Shown: piece by piece, positions 25,434 to 35,655 of the stretch | Position numbering within the stretch: position 1 is the first letter of the stretch | Layout of the letters: every line of letters starts with the position of its first letter | Program-made: the position numbers and the translations under genes | The notes under the pieces: generated by a model | Seen by the model: only the letters and a program-made list of their open reading frames with translations | Databases searched by the model: none | Told to the model about the DNA's origin: nothing | Origin: Chlorohelix sp037138995 | Lineage (GTDB): Bacteria > Chloroflexota > Chloroflexia > Chloroheliales > Chloroheliaceae | DNA: 64,000 bases | NCBI RefSeq assembly: GCF_037138995.1 | Contig: NZ_JBAXHI010000002.1 | Span: 62,001-126,000, forward strand | Direction of reading: 5' to 3'

Positions 25434-26540
25434 TTATGCTGCTAGTTTTTCCAAACCACAGCGGTCTAAGATAGATATTGTATGGTTATCAATACTGATA
25501 AGTGACATCTTCTGCAATTCCAGAAGCTTGCGTGTTACCGTTACGCGGTTACTGCCCAGCATATCGGCGAGTTCTTGATGTGTTAGGTTTAAATTGATGG
25601 TAATATTTCCGGTTTCCTGTTCTACTCCAAACCCATCGGCAAGCTTTAACAATAACCTGCCTAGTCTCAAAGCAACGCTGCGTCCCAGTATGCCTTCAAT
25701 AAGGCTTTGAGATTGTGATAATTGGTTGGAAAAGCTTGAAATGACACAGGAAGCCAATAATGGCGAAGTTTCCATTAAGTTTTCCAACGACTTTTCTTTA
25801 ATAAAAGCTACAACCGAATCCTGCATTGCTTCGGCATAAACATCTCTAAAATAAGTGTTGGCGGTTTGGGTTCTGGCAAATACATCACCTTTGCCCAGAA
25901 TAGAAAGACTTATAGCACGCCCATCCTGCAAGATTTCATAAATTCGTACACTACCGTTTAACACGAAGAACAAACCCGGTTGGTAATCTCCCGGTTCTAG
26001 CACCAAGTGTCCTTTACGATGTTTTACCACTCTAAAAGATGGAATTGATCTGATTAATTCCTCTACGGTCATGCTTTCCAACTTGTGCCGCAAAGTACGC
26101 TCGTATTCAGCAGTGCGTTCGCGCTGTATCGCATGTTCTTCATCGGTAAAGGAATCGAGTAATATAGTTTGCGCACGGCTGCGCAGTGAGTTAAGTCTTT
26201 CCGTCAGAGGCAATAGCAGACTCGGTCTCCTCTCAAATATCGGAGTAGCGCTTAGAATTTCCCAAGACAAGTTAAAAAACTCGGATAAAGATTGTAGCAA
26301 TGCGGGTAGAGCAATTCCCGCTCGTGCCAAAACTCTGCCTTCAAGAGTGATTAAGCGCAGAAAAGCTTCATCATCTCCCGTTCTGAAAGCGATTAGTAGT
26401 TCTTTACATATCTCATTGTGACGATTTGTGGTGGCTGAATCGTTGAGTGAATCGCCCAAATTCCGCTTAAACGCTATAACCCATTTTTGATAGACAAGAG
26501 GATGTGTCTGACAGATTGCCCTTAATAAATCTTCAGGCAT
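25434..26540 (-). CDS. CRP/FNR-type regulator with an extra N-terminal helical domain
   Basis: This is a 368-residue DNA-binding regulator, much longer than CRP (about 210-230). Residues 1 to about 145 are helical (ARAGIALPALLQSLSEFF, ERLNSLRSRAQTILLDSF) and look like RsbR/sensor-type N-terminal domains; this is an impression, not a firm match. Residues about 155-270 form a cyclic-nucleotide-binding-like barrel (LEPGDYQPGLFFVLNGSV, ILGKGDVFA). The end has a Crp-type winged helix (LTHQELADMLGSNRVTVTRKL). No Fe-S cysteine cluster is present. ATG 26540 has AGGAAGGGAAG upstream. It is divergent from the CapA-like gene, a possible target. Confidence 0.88.
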   Translation of the reverse strand: MPEDLLRAICQTHPLVYQKWVIAFKRNLGDSLNDSATTNRHNEICKELLIAFRTGDDEAFLRLITLEGRVLARAGIALPALLQSLSEFFNLSWEILSATPIFERRPSLLLPLTERLNSLRSRAQTILLDSFTDEEHAIQRERTAEYERTLRHKLESMTVEELIRSIPSFRVVKHRKGHLVLEPGDYQPGLFFVLNGSVRIYEILQDGRAISLSILGKGDVFARTQTANTYFRDVYAEAMQDSVVAFIKEKSLENLMETSPLLASCVISSFSNQLSQSQSLIEGILGRSVALRLGRLLLKLADGFGVEQETGNITINLNLTHQELADMLGSNRVTVTRKLLELQKMSLISIDNHTISILDRCGLEKLAA

Positions 26541-26805
26541 CGGTCACTTCCCTTCCTATTATGCAACCCAACAAATATTGTCTCCTTATGGGGGGATTGA
26601 GACACTATGAACAAAATCCGAAAACACTCAGGCAGCATCTAATATAGATGTATCATAAACCTATTAGGTAAAACTAGTTGTAAAAATATGTAAAAGAATG
26701 GTCAAAATATAGTATAAATTATTTCCCTTTGAAAAAAACCTGTCAATGTGATAAATTAAATTAATATTAGAATTTCATTATGCAAAATGGAGGATATTTA
26801 GACAA

Positions 26806-28575
26806 ATGCGTACAGAATTGAAAGCTGTTTGTTTTTATACCTTTCTAATGTCCTTTCTTTTGCTGTTATTGCCTTGTTTTAGCTATGCCCACGCTGAGCA
26901 GGTTGCCTTGCCTTTCCAGATGTCGTTATCTTCATTCAATAATTGCGGCAGCGGTGACGCTACCGACACTCATTTTACAATTGCGGCTACCGGTGATTTT
27001 TTCCCTCATCTTATAATACAGCACGCCGGGGAATCCTTGGGCTATGATTATCTTTTCGATAAGGTGCGCCCTTTTCTCGCAAATGCCGATTTAGGTTACA
27101 CTAATTTTGATGGGGCGTTGCTAGAAGATGCGCCCCTTTCTGAGTACCCAAACTTTAATTTCAGCCCTCAGATTGCTCCGGCTTTGAAAAGAGCAGGAAT
27201 TGGAGTAGTTAGCGCCGCTAATAACCATATCCTAGACAAAGGCTTGCGTGGATTAGATGCCACCTTGAAAGTGCTTGAAAACAGCGGGATTTTGCAACAT
27301 GGTGCTGTCTCCGGTGAGGATGCCTCAAAACCGCGCCAACCTTACCTACCTATAACTCTTTCCCACAACGGCGTTAAAGTAAAAATCGCCTTTCTCTCTT
27401 TTACATGGGGTACAAATGGGATACCTGATCCGTATAATCAAGTGAATCTGTTGTGGGAAACGAATGAATACGGTCAGCAAGGTAAGATTCGCCAACAGGC
27501 GTTGGAAGCTATTGCACAAGCCCGAAATGAAACTGATTTTGTAGTAGTTGCCGCACACTGGGGTCAGGAGTATAACTTTTATCCTGAAGAATATCAGATA
27601 GAAGGCGCAAAGCAAATGGCAGCGGCAGGCGCAGATGTTATTCTGGGTTCGCAACCACACACCCTACAACCGCTTGATATTATTGAAACTGGCAATCGCA
27701 ACACATTGGTAATTTATTCACTGGCGAATTTTCTGGCAGCGCAAAGCTGGAACCAACAGGAAAAATTTACCAACACTTCGGTAATTCTTTATGTGGGTTT
27801 TGTGCGCCACAATGATGGCAAGGTACAACTTACTGGCTACCGTTATTTGCCGATTAAGATGACCGATGGGGAAACGCGCACCGCTCCATTTCTGGCGGAG
27901 AGCGACCAACGAAGCGCTGCTCATGTTCGGGAGTTACTGCGTGACCCAACCGGCTTGCGTCAATTCCCGGACTTCCCGCTTCCCAATAGGTTAGAAGTGT
28001 GTCCTACACTTTCTTTCCCTGAAATACCAGACAACACTATTGGCGGGGATTTTTACCGTTACTATACCACTTTAGGTAATGCTTACACTCGCTCATTACA
28101 GGAGTCGGTAGCTATACTAGGTTTACCATTGAGTAATATAAAGCGTGAGCTATCCGGAGATTGCAGCCAATATACCTATGTGCTTTATACCGAACGGCAA
28201 CGTTTGGAACTACAGCCTACTACAAACTGGCCCTTCCGGGTAATCGGTACACAACTTGGAACTCAGGTTTACAAAGAAAAATACAGGCTCACAGAAGTTG
28301 AAAGATTATCGGAGAGTGAAATCGCAAGCGAACTATTTCGGGATTTTTACCAAAAGTACGGAGGGTTGGTAGTATTTGGCTATCCCATCAGTGGAGAATT
28401 ACAAGAAACCGACTCCGAAACAGGCTTGATAAAAACCGTGCAGTATTTTGAGCGAGCGCGTTTTGAAACTACGCCCGTCACAACTCTCAACCCTAACCCT
28501 CTGTATAGCGTCCAGCTTGGTTTGTTAGGCAAGGAGTCTGCTGGAGTAGAATCACAGTGTAAGAATCTGTTTTAA
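26806..28575 (+). CDS. Secreted CapA-family protein with C-terminal YFER/GYPIS module
   Basis: A 589-residue exported protein. An N-terminal signal peptide (MRTELK, then a long hydrophobic run ending SYAHA) precedes a CapA-type metallophosphatase-like domain: ATGDFFPHL, SAANNHILDKG, VVAAHWGQEY, LGSQPHTLQPLD and YSLANF. CapA proteins act in poly-gamma-glutamate or other surface polymer biology, though the enzyme activity is often unproven. From about residue 400 there is a separate C-terminal part ending VFGYPISGE and VQYFERARFE, a repeat module shared with the proteins at 42839 and 57155. GGAGG lies upstream at long spacing. The gene is divergent from the CRP-like regulator. Confidence 0.88.
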   Translation: MRTELKAVCFYTFLMSFLLLLLPCFSYAHAEQVALPFQMSLSSFNNCGSGDATDTHFTIAATGDFFPHLIIQHAGESLGYDYLFDKVRPFLANADLGYTNFDGALLEDAPLSEYPNFNFSPQIAPALKRAGIGVVSAANNHILDKGLRGLDATLKVLENSGILQHGAVSGEDASKPRQPYLPITLSHNGVKVKIAFLSFTWGTNGIPDPYNQVNLLWETNEYGQQGKIRQQALEAIAQARNETDFVVVAAHWGQEYNFYPEEYQIEGAKQMAAAGADVILGSQPHTLQPLDIIETGNRNTLVIYSLANFLAAQSWNQQEKFTNTSVILYVGFVRHNDGKVQLTGYRYLPIKMTDGETRTAPFLAESDQRSAAHVRELLRDPTGLRQFPDFPLPNRLEVCPTLSFPEIPDNTIGGDFYRYYTTLGNAYTRSLQESVAILGLPLSNIKRELSGDCSQYTYVLYTERQRLELQPTTNWPFRVIGTQLGTQVYKEKYRLTEVERLSESEIASELFRDFYQKYGGLVVFGYPISGELQETDSETGLIKTVQYFERARFETTPVTTLNPNPLYSVQLGLLGKESAGVESQCKNLF

Positions 28576-28840
28576 AATGGGAACTAAGCAAAGAATAAAG
28601 TAGTGCAGTTGAAAAAACGAAAGCAAATGGGTAAGCTCTCCGCGCAACTTGATATTGACAATAACTACTTGGACTCATACAATATATAGGGGCAACTCAA
28701 ATGAATTGCCCAATCTACAGCTCTTAAAAAATGGGATACTTCATTAGAAAGCCGGCAGTCATTGTAAGGCTTGCCGGTATAGTGATTACAACGCGATGCA
28801 ACTGCCACTTGTAGGCGCGCTGAGTCAAGAAGGATAGCCA

Positions 28841-29341
28841 ATGAGCAAGGTTTTGGTCCTGAATGCTACCTATGAGCCTATCAGTTTTGTCTCTTTAAGG
28901 CGAGCGGTCGTACTGCTTCTAAAGGAAAAAGCCGAAGTAATTGAGGCGAGTGTAGAGCAGAAGCTAAGAGCGGAAAGAGCCTCTTTCCCTTATCCTCTGG
29001 TAATTCGTCTCGTGACGTATGTCCCCGTTCCTCGTTTTTTTAACCTTCCTCTTTCCAGACGCAGCCTTCTCTCTCGTGATAACTATACTTGCCAATACTG
29101 TGGGATTGTGGATAATCAGCTTACAATTGATCATGTTTTACCCAAGTCGCGTGGTGGTAAAACCGAGTGGACAAATGTTGTGGCTGCCTGTGTAAACTGC
29201 AATCGGAAAAAGGGTAACAAGTTACCGGCTGAAGCAAAAATGTTTCCTAGGGTTGCTCCAGCAAAACCGGCATATATTACAGTAGTTTTGTTGGGTCAGG
29301 CAAAAGGTAATGAGACTTGGGCTAGATATATAAGAACCTGA
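28841..29341 (+). CDS. HNH endonuclease family protein
   Basis: This 166-residue protein begins VLVLNATYEPISFVSLRRAV, a signature of a widespread bacterial HNH group. The HNH core has Cys84 and Cys87 (CQYC), Asp97-His98 (IDHVLPKSRGG), Asn112, and CVNCNRKKG with Cys117 and Cys120. The four cysteines should bind structural zinc; the His and Asn bind the catalytic metal. GAAGGATAG precedes the ATG. It has no obvious partner gene and no sign of belonging to a phage or intron. Its cellular role is unknown. Confidence 0.92.
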   Translation: MSKVLVLNATYEPISFVSLRRAVVLLLKEKAEVIEASVEQKLRAERASFPYPLVIRLVTYVPVPRFFNLPLSRRSLLSRDNYTCQYCGIVDNQLTIDHVLPKSRGGKTEWTNVVAACVNCNRKKGNKLPAEAKMFPRVAPAKPAYITVVLLGQAKGNETWARYIRT

Positions 29342-29400
29342 TAACTTGATCGGCGGGTTGTAACTTGTTCTGTTTATAGTCCGCTAATTCCTAAAACTCT

Positions 29401-30339
29401 ATGATTAAGACCGAACGACTTTCCAAGCGATTCGGCAGCGTAAATGCTGTCGAAAACCTGACGATTGAGGTAGCATCTGGTGAAATATTTGGTTTTCTAG
29501 GACCTAACGGTGCTGGAAAAACTACTACTATTCGGTTGCTTTCCGGTTTAATCGCTCCAAGTGGCGGTAAAGCATGGGTTAACGGATTTGAACTAGGCAA
29601 ACAAAACGATAAAGTACGCGCTTCTATAGGGTTGCTTACCGAAACGCCCGGTTTGTACGAGCAATTATCTGCCTTAGATAATATGCTTTTCTATGCCGAA
29701 TTGTACACCCTATCGAAATCTGAAGCGCGACAACGTGTACAGGAAGCGCTTGAATGGCTATCCTTATGGAACAGGCGGAATGACCAAGTTATTACCTTTA
29801 GTAAGGGAATGAAGCAAAAACTGGCTATTGGTAGGGCATTGCTGCATCGTCCGCAAATTTTGTTTCTGGATGAGCCAACTGCCGGGTTGGATGCCGAATC
29901 CGCCAGAACTGTACGTGATGCGATTGTTACTTTAAAGAATACAAAGCGGACGATTTTTCTATCTACCCATAACATGGATGAGGCGGACAAGCTTTGCGAA
30001 CGTATTGGCATTTTCAAGAACCGTTTGATTCAAGTCGATTCTCCCAGAAACCTGCGTCGTCGCTTTGGGGTCAATTCTCGAAGAGTTCGGGTACAATTGC
30101 GCTCAGAAGTTACCGAACTACAGTCAGAAATTAGCAAATTGCCATTTGTTCAGCAGGTAGAACTGGAATCTAATAATATTAATCCAGAAAACGTTTATAA
30201 TATATATATATCGCTCGATGACCCTGATAACCAGAATCCACAACTGGTAAAACGCCTTGTTGAACTTGGCGCAGAAATTCAGTATGTAGAAGAACAGACG
30301 GCAACCCTTGAAGATGTATATTTGAATTTAACACATTAA
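29401..30339 (+). CDS. ABC transporter ATP-binding protein
   Basis: This 312-residue ABC-2-type ATPase resembles those of drug, lipid or polysaccharide exporters. It has Walker A GPNGAGKT, signature FSKGMKQKLAIGRAL, Walker B ILFLDEPTAGLD and the H-loop STHNMDEAD. A C-terminal regulatory extension follows residue 220. No membrane permease gene is adjacent; the next gene is a histidine kinase beginning 11 bases later. There is no clear Shine-Dalgarno sequence before the ATG. The partner permease must be encoded elsewhere, or the gene has become separated from it. Confidence 0.92.
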   Translation: MIKTERLSKRFGSVNAVENLTIEVASGEIFGFLGPNGAGKTTTIRLLSGLIAPSGGKAWVNGFELGKQNDKVRASIGLLTETPGLYEQLSALDNMLFYAELYTLSKSEARQRVQEALEWLSLWNRRNDQVITFSKGMKQKLAIGRALLHRPQILFLDEPTAGLDAESARTVRDAIVTLKNTKRTIFLSTHNMDEADKLCERIGIFKNRLIQVDSPRNLRRRFGVNSRRVRVQLRSEVTELQSEISKLPFVQQVELESNNINPENVYNIYISLDDPDNQNPQLVKRLVELGAEIQYVEEQTATLEDVYLNLTH

Positions 30340-30350
30340 AACACAACTAG

Positions 30351-32354
30351 ATGATTAATTCGTCCAAACCTACTACACAATTAGATTTCCTGTCTTTGCA
30401 AGCACTCGTAATGCATGCTCCTATCGGAATGATTGCAACTGGCGGTTCCAGTCATAAGGTTTTGGTTGGAAACGAAAGATACTTCAATATAATCTATTGG
30501 AGAACGCCAGAGCAGATTATCGGGCATACTATTGCTGAAATATATGATTATCATTCTGGTACTGAATCTATTGTTGAAGCATTGGATTACGTTTATCAAA
30601 CTAAAGAACCGTTGGTATTTCGCGACCTTTCTTATAATATTCCTCAACATAGTCAAGACCCCAACCCTCTTTATTTATCTATACATATCTTTCCATATGC
30701 CTCTCCCGATAATTTGGAGCAGATTGCCGGGTTAACGCTTTATTTTTTTGATACTACCAATGAAGTTCAAAGCCGAAAACACAGTCAGGATACTGCTTCA
30801 GCGGATTATGAAAGAGCGCGAGAATTTGAAATTATTTTTAACAATATCAAAGACGGTGTAATGTTATCGGATTTGAACCGCAATATTATTTGGATGAATC
30901 CTGAAGCTTACCGTTTGATGGGTGTGGATAGAGATTACATTGCCAGAGACCCCGGTCTCGATGACAGAAGACTTATCCCTTATGGGCTGGATGGACAATA
31001 TCTTGACCACTATGACCTACCTGCCCCTCGTGCGCGGCTAGAAAAACGCACAGTTGAGGGTGCGCTTATCTGGCAACGTTCCGATGGTTCTAAGGTAGCT
31101 CTGAATATGGTTTCCGTACCGATAATAAACAATGATGGTCAAGTATCAATGGTGGTTAGTGTCTTTCGGGATATTGGTCCTCGTATTGAGGCTGAACGAA
31201 TTCAAAAAGAATTACTTCAAAATCTTGAGATGGAACGCAGCCGATTGGATGCTATCGTAAACGATATTAGGGAAGGGATACTGGTAATAAGGATTGACGG
31301 CAATATCATTTTGATAAGTAGGCGTTTAGCCAATCGAATAAGCCGTAGTAGCATAGATTTTGTTGGCAAGTCTTTTGAAAGGATTGTGGACGAATACGAG
31401 GCATTAATAAATAATGTCGAAAGCTTCAGGCTGTGGGTCAAAAAAGTAATGTCAGCGCCTGAGAAGAATCATGAATTTGAAATCAGTATGCGTGAGCCAT
31501 TTGGGGTAGAGTTGAAACTTATTACCTTCCCGATTTATGATGCTCGCCAAGAAGTGATGGCTTGGGGCTTGCTTATTGAAAACATTACCGCGCAAAAGCG
31601 AGCGCAAAACCTTAGAAGCCAGTTTGTAGCTACTGCTAGTCACGAATTACGAACTCCTATGACCGGGATAGTTGGTTTCGCCGAGTTGCTTTTAAATCGT
31701 GATGTTAAACCTGAATTACGTAGTAAATGGATTGGCAATATATATCAGGAAAGTATGCGGGTAAGCAAAATTATTGACAGCATGCTGAATATCTCAAAAA
31801 TTGAGGCAGGGGCGCTTGAACTTAACCGAAACCAATTTAATCTTTATTCATTGCTACAGAGCGTTATTGAGCTTGTTTTATCTTCACATGATGGGCGTGA
31901 AATTAAAGTTAATCTGAATAATATCAAAGCGTCTGAAACCAATATCCATGCCGATAAAGAAAAACTTGGGGATGCCCTAAATAGATTGATTAGTAATGCT
32001 CTTAAATTCAGCGACAAAAGCAAGTCGGTAGAAATAAGTGTATCTTGTTTGTTAGGCGACTATTTTGAGAATTCAGCCAATTTACCCAAACCTTCTCTAT
32101 CATCTGTTACTCAAAGCGCATGGTTTATGGTGGCTATCCGCGACTTCGGAATCGGTATTGATGAAGAAGATTTGCCTGGTATTTTTGAGCCCTTTTACCG
32201 AACTAAAAATCCCCCCGAAATTGTTCAGCGAGGCAGCGGCTTGGGCTTAGCTCTTACCAAGAAATTGATTGAACTGCATAACGGGCATTTATGGGTTAAC
32301 AGTAAGCCCTGTGTTGGCTCCACCTTTTTTATAATGTTACCATCGCTCCACTAA
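30351..32354 (+). CDS. Cytoplasmic PAS-domain sensor histidine kinase
   Basis: A 667-residue soluble kinase with no membrane segment. Three PAS-like regions occupy about 15-135, 150-285 (FNNIKDGVMLSDLNRNIIWMN) and 295-420. The dimerisation/phosphotransfer helix carries His431 in ASHELRTPMTGIVGF. The ATPase domain has the N box (LNRLISNALKFS), the G1 box (RDFGIGIDEEDLPGIFEPFYR) and GSGLGLALTK. It starts 11 bases after the ABC ATPase, probably co-transcribed. No response regulator is adjacent. Its 3' end overlaps the convergent helicase gene by 4 bases. The sensed signal is unknown. Confidence 0.93.
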   Translation: MINSSKPTTQLDFLSLQALVMHAPIGMIATGGSSHKVLVGNERYFNIIYWRTPEQIIGHTIAEIYDYHSGTESIVEALDYVYQTKEPLVFRDLSYNIPQHSQDPNPLYLSIHIFPYASPDNLEQIAGLTLYFFDTTNEVQSRKHSQDTASADYERAREFEIIFNNIKDGVMLSDLNRNIIWMNPEAYRLMGVDRDYIARDPGLDDRRLIPYGLDGQYLDHYDLPAPRARLEKRTVEGALIWQRSDGSKVALNMVSVPIINNDGQVSMVVSVFRDIGPRIEAERIQKELLQNLEMERSRLDAIVNDIREGILVIRIDGNIILISRRLANRISRSSIDFVGKSFERIVDEYEALINNVESFRLWVKKVMSAPEKNHEFEISMREPFGVELKLITFPIYDARQEVMAWGLLIENITAQKRAQNLRSQFVATASHELRTPMTGIVGFAELLLNRDVKPELRSKWIGNIYQESMRVSKIIDSMLNISKIEAGALELNRNQFNLYSLLQSVIELVLSSHDGREIKVNLNNIKASETNIHADKEKLGDALNRLISNALKFSDKSKSVEISVSCLLGDYFENSANLPKPSLSSVTQSAWFMVAIRDFGIGIDEEDLPGIFEPFYRTKNPPEIVQRGSGLGLALTKKLIELHNGHLWVNSKPCVGSTFFIMLPSLH

Positions 32355-35350
32355 GTCCGGCGGTTACGCTTGCGGGAAAAGCGACGGCGGGCGCTATTAT
32401 CAACCGGTACTTCATCGGTTTCTTCGTCCTCCTCATCAAGAAGTTGCATAAGCTTGGTTTGAGCTTCAACGCTATTATCTTGTTTAGGTTGTTGCTCTTC
32501 AGTTAGAGTTTCTAGTTCCTCTTTTACCACTCCAAAGCCGACATTATAGATTTGCTCAACTACACCCCTTCTCATCATATGCCGTGCTTCTGAAAGCACT
32601 GGTATTAGATTGTTGTTCGGATCGTGCATCCGCAGCATATCCTGTACCTGCCGCATCAAGTCAAGAGTTTTGTTAAAGGTGATGATAATATCGCCTTCTG
32701 CCAATTGCATTTTTTCCAAAATGCTGGAAAGGCTAACGCCTCTGCACCAAGCTCTTGCTGCCCCAAAGTAGTAAATATTATAACCATTCGTGATTTGCAG
32801 TTCATTCTGACGCTCAACGGCAAAGATTTCTCGTTCAAGCTCATCGAGTTTTTTACGCAATTCATTTAAAGGTCTCGAAAGTACAAAGCGATTAAGAAAT
32901 TCAAAATCCCGGTCGTAGGCGAACCAGCTAAAAACTTCAGCCAAATCTTGCGGCTGTAGCCCTTCCAGCCAACCTCGACTAACCATCTCGATTATTATTA
33001 AGCCATTGGTATCAAATACATCCCTTAGCCACAAACTTTTCTCTGAGGGATAGCCTTCCTTATCTATAAAATTAAAGCGTTTGAGAACTGAAATTAACCC
33101 ATTAAGCGTTCCCCGCAGCCTACCTTCCTCATAATGCTTGCGCTCATCGTAAAGTTTTTGCGCTTCATCGCGTGCTAGCAATAACCGCGCCGAATCTTTT
33201 TGCAGTGAGCGGTGTTTTTTTCGCACATCGCAACTATGGCAAGGGTGTTTTTGTTCTTGCTCTTTTAATTCTAGGCTTAACTCTTTAGTTTGCTGAGCGC
33301 GATTCTGAACTTTTATAAGGGTGGGGGTGTATTTATTTGAGGCTTCCTGTCGTGCTTCTCGTAACCATGTTGCTAAATCGGGCAGGGCGATTTGGCGCAA
33401 TTGCTCGCTAATAGCGTTCAGTTCCTCAGCAGTCGCACATTCGGTTATACTAAAATCCGAACGTTCGATTTTCAAAAGAGAATCTGGTAAGGTAATTTGG
33501 AAACGTTCTGGCGGCAAATAATCAATTGTGCGGTATTCGTCCAGTTTGACGGTTTTATCCCCGAATATGAATAATCCAATCCCGCCTTCGCTGCTTCGCC
33601 CTATGTAGATGCCCCAACCATTTTGCTCACAATGAATCAATGTACCCGGTGGGAGAGTGCGGAAAATTTGGCGCAGTGTTTCCCGCATTGGGCGATGCCA
33701 TGGAGTTTCATCTAGCTTTTTCCTTAACCGGATTTCTTCTTCTATCGCCCTTCTTTCCTCATTACGGTTTTCCTGAATTTTGTGTCCAAGGCTGTCATAT
33801 TCATGCAATAGTTCTTCGCCTTCGGGTAAACCACTAAGGCAGCCGACCTTTGCCAAATCATAAGTTTTTTGAGTATGTTGCACTTCCAACGCTAATTCCC
33901 GTAAACGTCTGCTCTGCTGAAATTCCATCAGGCTATTGCGTAGAATTTGCAAAATGCGCTCACCGGAGGGGGGGTCATACAGATTTAATACCGAGTTGTA
34001 GCGTACAGAAAAGGCGCTTTCCACCGGTAATAGCGGTCCGGTGGCGATTAGAATCGTTTCTTCAAATGTAATCCATGGGCTGTATGGTACTACCACATGT
34101 CCCTGCACATCGAGTCCACGCCTACCGGCGCGACCTGCCATTTGCTGAAATTCGTTAGGAATAAGCGGTCGTCTAGTTTGCCCGTCAAATTTTGTTAACC
34201 TGCCAATAACTACCGTTTTTGCGGGCATATTAACCCCTAATGCCAGCGTATCGGTAGCAAATACCACATTCATCAAGCCTTTGCTGAATAATTCCTCTAC
34301 CAATTGCTTTAAAATCGGCAACAACCCCGCATGATGAAAACCAAAACCACGCCTTACCAGCGTTATGATAGTTTTAACCTGTTGGATTTTTCGGTCTTCT
34401 TCATCCAAATAATTGAGATAACGTGTACATACTTCATCAATTTGCGCTAGAGTTTTGGGGTCACGGGAGGAGCTATGCCGATTTAACGCTACCAATTCGG
34501 CAGCTACTTCGCAATCGTTACGACTGAACATGAAATAAATTGCGGGCAACATTCCGCCCTGTTCTAGGGCTTCAACTATGTCACGTTGGGTAGGTTCTGG
34601 GCGCTCACGTTTGCGCTCATCCGTTTCTGGGTCTCGCAATTCACGGAGTCGGTTGCGGAATCCGCGTTTGGCTTCTCCACCTACACCTTTGAAGTCAACA
34701 ACCTTTTTGCCTTCATTATTAATGATTTGATTTAGCTTGCCATCGAGAAAGTAATACAGTGCAAGCGGAATACTCCGTTTGGTATGACTTATCAACCGAG
34801 TGGGTCGGTGAGTTTGGCTTATCCAGCTTGCTACTTCCTGAGCATTGCTAATTGTGGCGGATAAACAAACCAATTGAATATTTTTAGGACAGAGGATAAT
34901 AGACTCTTCCCAAGTTGTACCACGTTCGCTATCTGCAAGATAATGTATTTCATCAAATACCACGCAAGTAGTATGAGTAAATTCCGAAGGTGATTGCAAT
35001 AACATGTTACGCATCACTTCAGTAGTCATTACAATAATGTGACCACCGGGATTCTCAATAATATCGCCGGTCAGCAGCCCAACTGCATCTCCATATTGTT
35101 CACGCAAGTCTTTGAATTTTTGATTGCTGAGGGCTTTTATAGGGGTGGTATAGAAAACACGTTTACGTTGAGTGTATGCCCGAAAAATACCAAACTCGGC
35201 AACAACTGTTTTTCCAGTACCAGTAGGGGCAGTTACCATTACCGATTCGCCTACTGCCAGCGCCCGAATCGCCTCTTCCTGAAATGGGTCAAGGGGGAAA
35301 GGATAACGCTTCCGAAATTGCGCTATCATCTCTTCACTTTCTACGTCCAA
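32351..35350 (-). CDS. Ski2/Mtr4-like DExH helicase (HelY-type)
   Basis: A 999-residue superfamily 2 helicase expected to unwind RNA or DNA. The N-terminus FRKRYPFPLDPFQEEAI leads to motif I APTGTGKT, motif II DEIH, motif III SAT and motif VI QMAGRAGRRG. The C-terminal half has the DSHCT-type helical region and a HPCHSCDVRKKHR element seen in actinobacterial HelY. The last 40 residues are acidic, then basic. The start is TTG at 35350 with AAGAGGAT just upstream; the ATG seven codons later lacks a ribosome-binding site. It is transcribed alone. The RNA target is not evident. Confidence 0.93.
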   Translation of the reverse strand: MDVESEEMIAQFRKRYPFPLDPFQEEAIRALAVGESVMVTAPTGTGKTVVAEFGIFRAYTQRKRVFYTTPIKALSNQKFKDLREQYGDAVGLLTGDIIENPGGHIIVMTTEVMRNMLLQSPSEFTHTTCVVFDEIHYLADSERGTTWEESIILCPKNIQLVCLSATISNAQEVASWISQTHRPTRLISHTKRSIPLALYYFLDGKLNQIINNEGKKVVDFKGVGGEAKRGFRNRLRELRDPETDERKRERPEPTQRDIVEALEQGGMLPAIYFMFSRNDCEVAAELVALNRHSSSRDPKTLAQIDEVCTRYLNYLDEEDRKIQQVKTIITLVRRGFGFHHAGLLPILKQLVEELFSKGLMNVVFATDTLALGVNMPAKTVVIGRLTKFDGQTRRPLIPNEFQQMAGRAGRRGLDVQGHVVVPYSPWITFEETILIATGPLLPVESAFSVRYNSVLNLYDPPSGERILQILRNSLMEFQQSRRLRELALEVQHTQKTYDLAKVGCLSGLPEGEELLHEYDSLGHKIQENRNEERRAIEEEIRLRKKLDETPWHRPMRETLRQIFRTLPPGTLIHCEQNGWGIYIGRSSEGGIGLFIFGDKTVKLDEYRTIDYLPPERFQITLPDSLLKIERSDFSITECATAEELNAISEQLRQIALPDLATWLREARQEASNKYTPTLIKVQNRAQQTKELSLELKEQEQKHPCHSCDVRKKHRSLQKDSARLLLARDEAQKLYDERKHYEEGRLRGTLNGLISVLKRFNFIDKEGYPSEKSLWLRDVFDTNGLIIIEMVSRGWLEGLQPQDLAEVFSWFAYDRDFEFLNRFVLSRPLNELRKKLDELEREIFAVERQNELQITNGYNIYYFGAARAWCRGVSLSSILEKMQLAEGDIIITFNKTLDLMRQVQDMLRMHDPNNNLIPVLSEARHMMRRGVVEQIYNVGFGVVKEELETLTEEQQPKQDNSVEAQTKLMQLLDEEDEETDEVPVDNSARRRFSRKRNRRT

Positions 35351-35655
35351 GTTATCCTCTTATCACGGACTTTATTAAGTCTCCTTTTTTATTACTTCAA
35401 AGCATGATAATAATGCTTCACAAGGTAAATGTAAAGTGAAATGGGGATTTCGGCAGGGAAAATGCGGTTAGCTCAAACTTCTCGCAAAGAGATACAGCAA
35501 GTGTGTAAATTTAAAGTAATGCTAGGTTTACTGTAAGGTCATTAGAGATGGGATCTATTTCCCTTCTGAAGAAATGAGTATCCTTTCAGCTTAAATCTGC
35601 TAGAATACAAACTGCCATAAATGCTCATTCTAATATAAATGAAAGGATAACCGAC
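35351..35655. other. Divergent intergenic region
   Basis: These 305 bases separate the helicase gene (minus) from the aldo/keto reductase gene (plus), so promoters for both are expected. TAGAAT near 35610 could be a -10 box, but I found no convincing -35. No gene or repeat was recognised. Confidence 0.4.
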
